A DNA stretch of 64,000 nt from Bifidobacterium rousetti (GTDB taxonomy: Bacteria; Actinomycetota; Actinomycetes; Actinomycetales; Bifidobacteriaceae), in assembly GCF_008698235.1 (NCBI RefSeq), contig NZ_PEBH01000002.1, positions 186,001 to 250,000 on the forward strand, given 5' to 3'. Below, in pieces: positions 28,121-36,399 of this stretch; the stretch's first letter is position 1; every line of letters begins with the position of its first letter. The notes under the pieces were generated by a model. It did no database searches. It worked only from the letters and a program-made list of their open reading frames with translations, and was not told the DNA's origin. Made by a program: the position numbers and the translations under genes.

Positions 28121-28183
28121 CGCGCATCTCCTTTCATATGACTGTGTCCACCCCACACGACGCCAACGGCGCGCGCGGCGCGG

Positions 28184-28561
28184 TCACCGTTGCCTGCGAT
28201 ACTCCTCAACGAGCATCGACCCGACCTGTTCCAGCGGCAGGCCCGCGGCCTTGGCGGCCGAGACCGCCTCGGCGAGGCTCGCCCGCACCCGGGTTTCGAG
28301 CTGACGTCTCATCAGCTCGTTGCCCTTGTCCATGACGAACGTGCCCTTGCCTTGGATGTTCTGCACCACGCCCTCGTCGGCCAGTTCGTTGTACGCCCTG
28401 GTGACGGTGAGCACGGAGATGCGCAGCTCCTTGGCGAGCTTCCTCAGGGAGGGCAGCGCCTCCCCCGCCTTGAGCTCGCCGTCCAAGACGGCGGTGCGGA
28501 TCTGGGTCTTGATCTGCTCGTAGATGGGTTCGCCGGACACGGATGAGATGATCAGCTTCAT
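28184..28561 (-). CDS. GntR family regulator, YtrA subfamily
   Basis: This 125-residue repressor has an N-terminal winged helix (about 10-75: GEPIYEQIKTQIRTAVLDGE, ALPSLRKLAKELRISVLTVTRAYNEL, GKGTFVMDKG) and only a short helical C-terminus. That layout is the YtrA type, which lacks a ligand domain and usually represses an adjoining ABC operon. The promoter in front has a 7+2+7 palindrome over its -10 region, consistent with autorepression. It is first in the four-gene unit. Confidence 0.9.
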   Translation of the reverse strand: MKLIISSVSGEPIYEQIKTQIRTAVLDGELKAGEALPSLRKLAKELRISVLTVTRAYNELADEGVVQNIQGKGTFVMDKGNELMRRQLETRVRASLAEAVSAAKAAGLPLEQVGSMLVEEYRRQR

Positions 28562-28605
28562 TCATGCCCTCTTTCCATAGGTGTGATTACCGTCCAGCTG
28601 TTTAG

Positions 28606-28646
28606 CTGTTATACATAACAGTATATCTATTATGGTCCACTGTCAA
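28606..28646 (-). promoter_or_regulatory. Promoter and overlapping operator of the gntR-ABC operon
   Basis: On the minus strand a perfect -35 TTGACA (28641-28646) is followed after 17 nt by TACTGT (28618-28623), or after 15 nt by TATACT. Overlapping this -10 region is the palindrome CTGTTAT-GT-ATAACAG (28606-28621). An additional ATAACAG half-site is at 28656-28662. The overlap suggests steric repression by the GntR protein. Confidence 0.75.
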
Positions 28647-28667
28647 GGTCTGGAGCATAACAGTTGT

Positions 28668-28830
28668 TGCAGCGAACCGTTCTCATTAATGAAAGTGTGA
28701 GCCAACCGAACGATTCCGCACAATCGCACATCGGCCGAAATCGTTGAGATTCCGGCGCTTGACGACTGTTCGTGTGCGATTGACGAAATGTCAACCCTCA
28801 CACTTTTGTTATTGAGAACGGTTCGCTGCA
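28668..28830. repeat. ~160-nt structured intergenic repeat, copy B
   Basis: The related copy of 13788-13945. Outer arms TGCAGCGAACCGTTCTCA and its complement are perfect over 18 bp. Inner pairs are GTGTGAG/CTCACAC and CAATCGCACA/TGTGCGATTG. It lies between the gntR promoter and the acetyltransferase gene at 28911. Compared with copy A, the outer arms differ by a T-to-C on one side and the matching A-to-G on the other. Confidence 0.85.
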
Positions 28831-28910
28831 AGCCGCATGTGAATAGACGGTTAACGCCGTCGTGCCGGAGCCGTCACCCTGCATACAATGGCCGCACGAA
28901 GGGAGCTATC

Positions 28911-29531
28911 ATGCCAGACAACGCCGTTACCTTGCGCAAGACAGAACCGAACGACTACCCGCTGCTAGAGCAGTGGTGGAACGACCAGAACGTCGCCAAC
29001 GGAGCGCGCACCGACACCGCCCCGATCCCCGGTGACGCCGTCGACAAACTGTTCCACACCTTCAGCGACGAGGATTCCGACCACCGCTTCGGCCGGACGA
29101 TCCTCGACCCGAACGGCAACCCGATCGGACACATCGCCGCGTGGGATTCCGTCGACCCGGACCGCAATCCCACGATGGCGATCCTCATCGGACCGTACTT
29201 CCAGGACCGCGGCTACGGCAGCCAGGCCATGAAGCTCGGCATCCGACTCGCCGCCGAACAGCTCGGGGCGAAGACCATCACCGTCAAGGTGTGGTCGTTC
29301 AACCTGCGCGCCCGCCACATGTACGAGTCGCTCGGTTTCAAGGAGGTCGACCGCAACCCGAACGCCGTGAACCGCGACGGACGCTCCTTCGACGAGGTGG
29401 CCTACAAGGCGCCGGTCAGCCGCCTGCTGGACCGCATCGCCGCCGAGGTCGTCGAACGCGAGGAGGGCGAGGAGCTGGAGCGCCGCCGCTACGAGGCCAA
29501 ACGCCCCTCCGACCTGCTGCCGGTGCGGTAG
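28911..29531 (+). CDS. GNAT family N-acetyltransferase (RimJ/RimL type)
   Basis: This 206-residue protein starts at 28911 behind GAAGGGAG. It has the RimJ-like layout VTLRKTEPNDYPLLEQWWND, a central AILIGPYFQDRGYGSQAMKL acetyl-CoA-binding motif, and FNLRARHMYESLGFKEVDR. A basic/acidic tail ends the protein. Substrates of this group include ribosomal protein N-termini and small amines; none can be assigned here. It stands alone, convergent with the YidC-like gene. Confidence 0.87.
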   Translation: MPDNAVTLRKTEPNDYPLLEQWWNDQNVANGARTDTAPIPGDAVDKLFHTFSDEDSDHRFGRTILDPNGNPIGHIAAWDSVDPDRNPTMAILIGPYFQDRGYGSQAMKLGIRLAAEQLGAKTITVKVWSFNLRARHMYESLGFKEVDRNPNAVNRDGRSFDEVAYKAPVSRLLDRIAAEVVEREEGEELERRRYEAKRPSDLLPVR

Positions 29532-29546
29532 ACGCGCGACCGGCTC

Positions 29547-30560
29547 CTACGCGCGACGACGACTCGCCTTGATGACCGACCGCCGTCGCGCGCGGAGGTT
29601 CCGGGTGCGGGCGTTCTGCTCCCGCCCGCGACGCTCGTTGGCGACGACGCGCGCCGCCTCGGCCAGCTCCCGTTCGACCGAGGGCAATCCCGCGGCGGCG
29701 CGACGGGCGTTCTCACGCGCATGGTCGCGCGCCTCCTTGCGCTCGCCGGCGACGGAGCCGGGAGTCGGGAACCAGCGCAACTGCACGATCGTCTGCGCAA
29801 GGTTCCATAGGTTGTTCGTCATCCAGTAGAGCAGCACGCCGAACGGGAGCGCGAACCCGGAGATGACGTAGATCGCGGGAAACAGGAACGCGGCCATCCG
29901 CTGCGTGCGGAACTGCGGCGATTCCATCGTCTCGCGCGGCGTGTTGCGGTGGATGAGTATCCATTGCATCGCGAACATCGTCAGGCACATGATCGCGACG
30001 ACCGTGACGATGACGGCGCGCGAGCCATCGCCCGACGCCGTGCCGAACGATTCGGACAGGCGTACGCCGGCGATTGACGACGATTCGACGTCGCCCGCGA
30101 GCGCCCGGTCGAGTCCGCCGAGCGACTCGGACGCGCCGGACGCGATGGCCGGCAGCGATTGCAGCACGTAGTAGAGGGAGCACAGGATCGGCGCCTGGAT
30201 GAGCGCCGGCATGCACGAGCCGAGCGGGTTGGCGCCGGACTCCCGCTGCAACGCCATGATCTCGCGCTGCATCGCCTCCTTGGAACGCGGGTCGCTGCGC
30301 GAGGCGTACTTGCGTTGGATGTGTTGGATACTGGGCTGGATGGCCTGCATGGCGCGCATGCCGTGCATCTGACGGACGAACAGCGGGATCAGGCACACGC
30401 GGATGACGACGACGAGGCACATGACCGCAAGGCCCCATGCGCTGCCGGGGCCGTCGGGCATGCCGAGGGCGGTGAACAGGGTATGGATGAGGGTGAGCAG
30501 CTGGGCGATGACCCATTCGATGGGTCGCAGCGCCTGAAACAGGAAATTCATGGGATTCAT
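29547..30560 (-). CDS. YidC/Oxa1-family membrane protein insertase
   Basis: About 337 residues. Markers are the first helix with LAVMCLVVVIRVCLIPLFVRQM including the groove arginine, the cytoplasmic IQPSIQHIQRKYASRSDPRS loop, GANPLGSCMPALIQAPI, and late helices SGFALPFGVLLYWMTNNLWN. A strongly basic tail follows (RGREQNARTRNLRARRR), as in ribosome-binding YidC paralogues. It is not beside rnpA/rpmH, where the main bifidobacterial yidC normally sits, so it is probably a second copy. The start is uncertain (ATGs at 30560 and 30551, weak site GAAGAAG). Confidence 0.85.
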   Translation of the reverse strand: MNPMNFLFQALRPIEWVIAQLLTLIHTLFTALGMPDGPGSAWGLAVMCLVVVIRVCLIPLFVRQMHGMRAMQAIQPSIQHIQRKYASRSDPRSKEAMQREIMALQRESGANPLGSCMPALIQAPILCSLYYVLQSLPAIASGASESLGGLDRALAGDVESSSIAGVRLSESFGTASGDGSRAVIVTVVAIMCLTMFAMQWILIHRNTPRETMESPQFRTQRMAAFLFPAIYVISGFALPFGVLLYWMTNNLWNLAQTIVQLRWFPTPGSVAGERKEARDHARENARRAAAGLPSVERELAEAARVVANERRGREQNARTRNLRARRRSVIKASRRRA

Positions 30561-30692
30561 GGGAATACGCTTCTTCGATGCAAAGGACAAAAGGATCTGA
30601 ACCGTTGGCGGACCGACGAAATGGGTCCGCGGGAATATGGCCTGCACCGGCGCAAGCCATGCCGGGCAAGGCGAAAAATCACAGAGAAATGT

Positions 30693-31055
30693 TCAGATCC
30701 GAGGATCGGGAAGCGTGTAGCGCGCCCACCTGGGGACCCACTGCGGGCGCGACCATGAGCGCACGGCGTTCATCACGCGGGTGTCGAAGCGGAAATCACG
30801 CGGCAACGGCCGACGAGCGGCGATGGCGCCTGACGAAACGGACACGCACACGACGCGGCATACCGCAGCCGTGAGGACGGTGACGACGCACGAGACCACC
30901 AGCGCGGCGATCAGGGTCAGACCGGAGGCATGCGGCGCAATCATACGGAAGGCGATCTCGAAGGCGACGGCGGGCAGCAGGAACACCGCGAAAATGGCGA
31001 ACAGCATCAGGTACGCGGCATAGCCCAGCCGCGTGCTCACCCTGATGTCGTCCAT
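30693..31055 (-). CDS. Small membrane protein, function unknown
   Basis: This 120-residue protein starts MDDIRVSTRLGYAAYLML at 31055 with GGAAGG about 10 nt upstream. Two transmembrane helices are visible (about 12-35 and 47-72). A basic cytoplasmic tail (ARRPLPRDFRFDTRVMNAV) ends in WARYTLPDPRI. No family recognised. It lies between the YidC-like gene and the HAD phosphatase on the same strand. Confidence 0.65.
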   Translation of the reverse strand: MDDIRVSTRLGYAAYLMLFAIFAVFLLPAVAFEIAFRMIAPHASGLTLIAALVVSCVVTVLTAAVCRVVCVSVSSGAIAARRPLPRDFRFDTRVMNAVRSWSRPQWVPRWARYTLPDPRI

Positions 31056-31127
31056 GCCCGTCGTGCCTTCCGTCCGATTGCCCGATTGTCCGATCACCCG
31101 ATTCAATCGACGCCGCCCAGTATACGC

Positions 31128-31799
31128 CTACAGATCGCGCGGGGCGTTGCGGAAGTCGAAGAGGACGCCGTCGGCGAGCTCGCAGATCTCGGGCCAATCG
31201 GCGTCGGAGGAGTCGTCATGCATGGCCCAGACCGTCATGCCGACGGACTTGGCGGAGCGGATGGCGACGAGCAGATCCTCGAAGACCGTGCAGTCTTCCG
31301 GTTCGGCGCCGAGACGGCGTGCGGCGAGCAGGTAGACGTCCGGACGGTCCTTGCCGACGTCGTTGGCGTCGTCGACGGAGACGATCTCGTCGAACAGGTC
31401 GAGCATGCCGACGTGGCCCAGCGCCGGCTCGCGCAGGCGCGGCGGCAGGGAGGTCGCGACGCCGAGGCGCACGCCGCGTGCCCTGAGCTCCCTCAGGTAG
31501 TCGAGCGCGCCGGGTTTGGCCTCGACCTGCGTGGCGTAGGCGACGCGCGCCATCTCGTCCCACTCGTCCATGAGCTGTTCGGGCGTGTCGACAAGGCCGA
31601 AGCGCGCGATCGTGTATTCGGCGATCTGCCTGAACTGCATCGGCGCGACCGTGGCCATGTAGTCGTCCGGCACGGGGATGCCGCGGCGGGCGAGGAAGTC
31701 GATGTCGACCTGATCCCATACGCCCATCGAGTCGAGCAGCGTGCCGTCCAGATCGAAGATCGCGGCCTTGCGCGATCCCGCCTCGTTCACAGTGGTCAT
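31128..31799 (-). CDS. HAD-superfamily phosphatase (beta-phosphoglucomutase-like)
   Basis: This 223-residue protein has motif I FDLDGTLLDSMGVWD (nucleophile Asp about 16), an alpha-helical cap, motif II VATSLPPR, motif III lysine in DVGKDRPDVYLLAA and motif IV CTVFEDLLVAIRSAKSVGM. This is the subfamily of phosphoglucomutase- and phosphoglycolate-type phosphatases; the substrate is not determined. Its ATG overlaps the stop of recN (ATGA), so it is translated with the recN-nadK group. Confidence 0.88.
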   Translation of the reverse strand: MTTVNEAGSRKAAIFDLDGTLLDSMGVWDQVDIDFLARRGIPVPDDYMATVAPMQFRQIAEYTIARFGLVDTPEQLMDEWDEMARVAYATQVEAKPGALDYLRELRARGVRLGVATSLPPRLREPALGHVGMLDLFDEIVSVDDANDVGKDRPDVYLLAARRLGAEPEDCTVFEDLLVAIRSAKSVGMTVWAMHDDSSDADWPEICELADGVLFDFRNAPRDL

Positions 31800-33595
31800 A
31801 GGTCGCTCTCCTTGAGCAGTTCGCGGGCATGGTCGAGGGATGCCTCGGATTCGGAGCCGGAGAGCATGCGGGCGATCTCGCGCACGCGGGCGTCGTCGCG
31901 CACCTCGGCGACGGTGGTGACGACGCCGACCGCGTCGTCGTCGGCGTCCGGCGGCTCCTTGGTGACGACGAACTGCGCGTCCGCCCAGGAGGCGACCTGC
32001 GCCAGATGCGTCACGACGATGACCTGCGAGCTTGCGGCGAGACGGGCGAGGCGGCGACCCAGCTCGACGGCCGTCTTGCCGCCGACGCCGGCGTCGACCT
32101 CGTCGAAGATGAACGTCATGTCGGCGTTCGCGCCGGCGTCACGCCCGGCGCGCATGTCCGCGGCGGACAGCTCCATCGCGAGCATCAGACGGCTCAGCTC
32201 GCCGCCGGACGCGCTCTTGCCCATCGGCATCTCGGGCGCGCCCTCGTACGCGGTGAACAGGAACGCGATGTCGTCGCCGCCGTTCGCGTCGAGCGGGTCG
32301 TCGCCGGGGCGCGGGGTGACGGCGATGCGCAGCGACGCGCCGTCCATCGCGAGCGAGGCGAGTTCGCCGGTGACGCGCTCGGCGAGTTCGCCGGCGGCCG
32401 CCTGCCGCGCCCGTCCGAGTTCGCCGGCGGCCTCGAGCGCGGCCTTGTAGAGCCGCGCGCGCTCGCCTTCCAGTTCGGCGAGCTTCTCCGGGGATGCGTC
32501 GAGGTCCTCGATGTCGAAGGCGGCCTTGTCGCGCCATGCGATGACGTCCTCGACGGTCGGCCCCCAGCGGCGGGTGAGGTCGTCGAGGTCGTGGATGCGG
32601 GCGTTCAGCGTGTCGAGGTCGACGTCGCCGAGATCCTCGTCCAAGTGCCCGGACAGGGAGAACACGACGTCCGCGAGGTCGGCGTTGAGCGATTCGAGCC
32701 GGTCGGCGAGTTCGGTGAAATCGCCCGAGGCGTGGATGGCGCGCAGCGCCTGCGCGGCCTGCAGCAGCTGTTCGGAGGCGCCGACCGTCTCGGGGTCGCC
32801 GTCATAGCCGACCTGTCCGGGGTCGAGCGCGGCGAGCGCGCGGGAGACCCCTTCGGCGATGTCGGCGGCGTTCTCGATCCGGTCGCGCTTGGCCTTGAGC
32901 TCCTCGATCTCGCCGGGATGCGGGTCGATCTCGTTGATGCGCGCGATGGACTCACGCAGGTAGTCGGCCTGCTGGCGGGCCGACGACTCCTGCGAGCGCA
33001 GCCGCTCGAGCCGCCCGTCCATGTCCGTCAGGGCCCCGAACGCCGCATGGTAGGCCGCGAGCTCCGTCTCGTCGCCGGCGACGTGGTCGAGGAACTCGCG
33101 CTGGCGCGCAGGCGAGGCGATCCTCAGCTGTTCGGCCTGCCCGTGGATGGTGACGAGGCGGCCGGCGACCTTCGCCAGCACGGAGCGCGGCACGGTCTTG
33201 CCGCCGAGCACGGCGCGGGAGCGGCCGTGGACCGGCACGGTGCGTGCGAGGAAAAGTTCGTCGTCCTCCGGTTCGACGCCGGCCTGACGGGCGATCGCCG
33301 CGGCGTCGAGCAAGTCGTCATCGGCGCCTTCGTCGCGCGCGGACGTGCCGGACACAGCCATCCCGCCGTCCGATTCCCCGTCGGACAGCGCGAAGATGCC
33401 CTGCGCCCACGCCTTGTCGGCGCCGGGCGAGACGCGTTTGGCGTCGGCCGGGCCGCCGGAGATCAGCGAGAGTGCCGACAGCAGCATCGACTTGCCGGCG
33501 CCGGTCTCGCCGGTGATCGCGGTCATGCCCGCGGCGGGCGCGATGATGGCCGAGCGGATCGGGCCGAGCGAGCGGATGGAGAGTTCCTCAAGCAT
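31796..33595 (-). CDS. recN: DNA repair protein RecN
   Basis: This 599-residue SMC-like ATPase acts in double-strand break repair. It has Walker A GETGAGKS (about 29-36), long coiled-coil regions (about 170-260 and 330-400) on each side of a hinge, ABC signature SGGELSRLMLAMELS and Walker B TFIFDEVDAGVGG, followed by VIVVTHLAQVASWAD. Its start overlaps the nadK stop by 8 nt and its stop overlaps the HAD gene start. The nadK-recN pairing is typical of actinobacteria, where tlyA is often in the same run. Confidence 0.97.
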   Translation of the reverse strand: MLEELSIRSLGPIRSAIIAPAAGMTAITGETGAGKSMLLSALSLISGGPADAKRVSPGADKAWAQGIFALSDGESDGGMAVSGTSARDEGADDDLLDAAAIARQAGVEPEDDELFLARTVPVHGRSRAVLGGKTVPRSVLAKVAGRLVTIHGQAEQLRIASPARQREFLDHVAGDETELAAYHAAFGALTDMDGRLERLRSQESSARQQADYLRESIARINEIDPHPGEIEELKAKRDRIENAADIAEGVSRALAALDPGQVGYDGDPETVGASEQLLQAAQALRAIHASGDFTELADRLESLNADLADVVFSLSGHLDEDLGDVDLDTLNARIHDLDDLTRRWGPTVEDVIAWRDKAAFDIEDLDASPEKLAELEGERARLYKAALEAAGELGRARQAAAGELAERVTGELASLAMDGASLRIAVTPRPGDDPLDANGGDDIAFLFTAYEGAPEMPMGKSASGGELSRLMLAMELSAADMRAGRDAGANADMTFIFDEVDAGVGGKTAVELGRRLARLAASSQVIVVTHLAQVASWADAQFVVTKEPPDADDDAVGVVTTVAEVRDDARVREIARMLSGSESEASLDHARELLKESDL

Positions 33596-34574
33596 CGGGC
33601 GTCGCCTTTCGATCGGTCTGATCGGTCTGATCGGACCGATCGGACCGATCAGACCGATCGGACCGTCCGAGTCGATCGGCGTGGTTCTGGCCGTGCGCGG
33701 CCTGCTCGCGCCAGCCGACGACCGGCAGGTCGAACTTGGTGACGAGCCGGTCGGTGAACGGCGCGCCGGAGAGCCGCGCGAGACGCAGCGTCCCGCGCGA
33801 GGCGCGCACGTCGACGCGCGTGCCCTTCGGCAGGGCCCGCTGGCGGCGGCCGTCGCAGCAGATCCAGCCGTCGGACATCGAATCGTCGAGGATGGTCATC
33901 GTGAACGTGGAGTCGGCGCCGATGATCAGCGGGCGGGCGAACAGGGCGTGCGCGGCGAGCGGCACGAGCTGCAGCGCCTTCACGTTCGGCCACATGATCG
34001 GGCCTCCCGCGGAGAAGGCGTACGCGGTGGAGCCGGTGGGCGTTGAGACGATGACGCCGTCGGCGCCGAACGAGCTCATCTCCACGCCGTCGACGCTGAT
34101 GGACAGTTCGACCATCTTGCCGCGGTCGGCGCGTTCGAGCGTGATGTCGTTCAGGGCCCAGTTCTCGATCGGCCTGTCGGCGCCGGGCAGCCACACGTCG
34201 ACGTGGGCGATCATGCGCTCGTCGATCGAATAGTCGCGTTCGGCGATGCGCCGGATCGCCTCGTCCATCTGGAAGCTCTCGAATTCGGCGAGGAAGCCGA
34301 CGTGCCCCATATTGACGCCGATGATGGGCGTGCGCGTGCAGCGTACGAGCTCGGCGGCGCGCAGGATCGTGCCGTCGCCGCCGAGCACGACGACGATCTC
34401 GGTGTCCTCCCCCACGACCGGCGGCTGCACATCGAACGCGGGCGGCTCGAGGTTGTCGACGATCGAGACCTCGAATCCGGCGGCTCGCAGCTGGCCGACC
34501 ACCTCGGCCACCACCGTGCCGCTCCGGCGCAATCTGGTGTGGGTCACCACCACCGCATGACGGACACCGACCAT
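33588..34574 (-). CDS. nadK: NAD kinase
   Basis: This 328-residue enzyme phosphorylates NAD to NADP. It carries GGDGTILRAAEL (about 65-76), NMGHVGFLAEFE (88-99), WALNDITLERADRG and ADGVIVSTPTGSTAYAFSAGGP. The ATG at 34574 follows GAAGGGG; an upstream open stretch is non-coding. Unusually, the last ~25 residues are an SDR/TDQ tripeptide repeat encoded by a 9-bp tandem DNA repeat (33611-33664), unlike the conserved core and probably disordered. Confidence 0.95.
   Translation of the reverse strand: MVGVRHAVVVTHTRLRRSGTVVAEVVGQLRAAGFEVSIVDNLEPPAFDVQPPVVGEDTEIVVVLGGDGTILRAAELVRCTRTPIIGVNMGHVGFLAEFESFQMDEAIRRIAERDYSIDERMIAHVDVWLPGADRPIENWALNDITLERADRGKMVELSISVDGVEMSSFGADGVIVSTPTGSTAYAFSAGGPIMWPNVKALQLVPLAAHALFARPLIIGADSTFTMTILDDSMSDGWICCDGRRQRALPKGTRVDVRASRGTLRLARLSGAPFTDRLVTKFDLPVVGWREQAAHGQNHADRLGRSDRSDRSDRSDQTDQTDRKATPDA
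33611..33664. repeat. 9-bp tandem repeat in the nadK 3' end
   Basis: About six consecutive 9-bp units of the form GATCGGTCT / GATCGGACC / GATCAGACC. The period is a multiple of three, so copy-number change alters the number of Ser-Asp-Arg-type tripeptides at the NadK C-terminus without shifting the frame. Confidence 0.8.
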
Positions 34575-34714
34575 CGCATCCCCTTCTCCCGAGCCCCGAA
34601 CCATCAGGCCCATTCGGACAAATGTTTCAATACGACTCAATCCTAACCGACGCGCGCGGACAGCGGAACACGCTGGCCGGGATGTTTTTCGCCTGTCACT
34701 GACCAAGCAGACGC

Positions 34715-34765
34715 AGCCAACGCACGGTGGAGCCAATGCACGGTGGGGAGCATGGGGCATACAAT
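34715..34765 (+). promoter_or_regulatory. Direct repeat and -10 box before the trkH-like gene
   Basis: AGCCAACGCACGGTGG (34715-34730) is followed without a gap by AGCCAATGCACGGTGG (34731-34746). A TACAAT hexamer at 34760-34765 is a good -10 candidate 61 nt before the ATG. The 16-bp tandem spans the -35 area, a position suited to an activator or repressor. Confidence 0.5.
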
Positions 34766-34825
34766 GCGAGGCGTAAGGAATCCGTTAGCAAGGAGTATCG
34801 CGCACGCCGCGCGAGAGGGAGACGA

Positions 34826-36289
34826 ATGGCGAACCCCGTCTTTGACGAATCCTCCTCGAACCGCGAGTCCTCGCACGGCCTCGCGTGGTGGTTCTCCGGC
34901 AACGCCTTCGCGAAGGCCGCCGACGACGACCGCACGTCCCGCGGCCGCGGGTTCGTCCAGCGCATGGTCACCCATCCCGGGCGCCTGACCATCCTCTATT
35001 TCCTCGTGCTGGCGAGCGTGTCGACCACCCTGCTCATGCTCCCGCAGTCCACGCCGAAGGGCGAGACGACGACGTTCTCGACCGCCCTGTTCACCGCGGT
35101 GTCGGCCCTGTCGACCTGCGGCATCTCGATCGTCAACTCGACGACGCACTGGACCCTGTTCGGCCAGGCGGTGCTGCTCGTCTCCGTTCAGCTCGGCGGC
35201 GTGGGCGTGATGACGTTCGCCTCGCTGATCACGCTCGCGATCAACCGGCATATGAAGGCGGCGCAGCGGCTGCTGACCGCCACGGAGCTCGGCACCACGA
35301 AGCTGGGCGAGATCCGCGGCGTGCTGAGCGTGGTCCTCACCGTCTCCCTGATGATCGAGGCGATCACGTTCGTCGCCCTGTTCCCCGGCCTGCTCAACGT
35401 CAATTCGGGCGACTGGCGCAAGTCCCTGTGGGAGTCGCTGTTCTTCGCGGTCATGTCGTACAACAACGCGGGCTTCACGCCGGACAACGCGGGCCTGCAC
35501 GTCAACAGCTGGGGCGTGGGCCTGCCGATCATGGTGTCCGCGTTCTGCGGCACGCTCGGTTTCCCGGTGATCCTCAACCTGATCCGCTGCGCCCGCAAGC
35601 ACCAGCCGCCGCGCAAGTGGAGCCTGCACACGAAGATCACGCTCATGGGCACGTTCGTGATCGTGGCCCTGTCCCTGACGTGGTTCCTGCTGGTCGAATG
35701 GGACAACCCGTTCCTGTTCCGAGACGCGGACGTCAACACACGCATGCGCTACGCGATGGTCGCGGCGGTCATGCCCCGCTCCTCCGGATTCGACCTGACG
35801 TGGGTGCCGCAGGTGAGCGAGCCGACGAAGGTGTTCATGAGCGCGATCATGTTCGTCGGCGGCGGCAGCACGTCGACCGCCGGCGGCATCCGCGTCACCA
35901 CGTTCGCGATCATCCTGCTCGTATGCCGTGCGTCGTTCACCGGGCGGCGGGACGTCAACGCGTTCCGCCGGCGCATCCACACGCGCGTGGCGATGACGGC
36001 GGTGAGCATCACCACGACATGCCTGATGCTGGTGTTCGTCTGCTCGCTGGCGCTGATGCTCGTCTCCGGCGCCTCGCTGACCGACGCGCTGTTCGACTCC
36101 TGTTCGGCGTTCGGGCTGGGCGGTTACACTGTGGGCGTGGCACGGGAGGACAATCCGGCCGCGTTGGCCATCCTCGCCACCGCGATGGTCGTCGGGCGTC
36201 TCGGCCCGATGACGATCGCCTACTCGATCAGCCGGCCGCGCGCGCCCGAGGCGCTGCGCTACCCGACGGAAACGGTGGTGGTCGGATGA
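34826..36289 (+). CDS. trkH: TrkH/KtrB-type potassium transporter, membrane subunit 1
   Basis: This 487-residue polytopic protein has a ~55-residue cytoplasmic start and four repeats of the M1-P-M2 potassium-channel unit. Selectivity-filter segments are visible as ALSTCGIS, SYNNAGFTPDN, PRSSGFDLTW and SAFGLGGYTVG. The family moves K+ (or Na+-coupled K+) under control of a ring-forming TrkA/KtrA protein, encoded next and overlapping the stop region. The ATG at 34826 has GAGGGAG upstream. Confidence 0.93.
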   Translation: MANPVFDESSSNRESSHGLAWWFSGNAFAKAADDDRTSRGRGFVQRMVTHPGRLTILYFLVLASVSTTLLMLPQSTPKGETTTFSTALFTAVSALSTCGISIVNSTTHWTLFGQAVLLVSVQLGGVGVMTFASLITLAINRHMKAAQRLLTATELGTTKLGEIRGVLSVVLTVSLMIEAITFVALFPGLLNVNSGDWRKSLWESLFFAVMSYNNAGFTPDNAGLHVNSWGVGLPIMVSAFCGTLGFPVILNLIRCARKHQPPRKWSLHTKITLMGTFVIVALSLTWFLLVEWDNPFLFRDADVNTRMRYAMVAAVMPRSSGFDLTWVPQVSEPTKVFMSAIMFVGGGSTSTAGGIRVTTFAIILLVCRASFTGRRDVNAFRRRIHTRVAMTAVSITTTCLMLVFVCSLALMLVSGASLTDALFDSCSAFGLGGYTVGVAREDNPAALAILATAMVVGRLGPMTIAYSISRPRAPEALRYPTETVVVG

Positions 36290-36399
36290 GTGGTCGGATG
36301 ATCTCGCTGGTGGAACGCATACTGGGGACGGGCCGCGCGGAAGACCGTGGAACAACCCGTGAAACACTCCGTGGAACAACCCGTGGAAAGGGGCGGACG

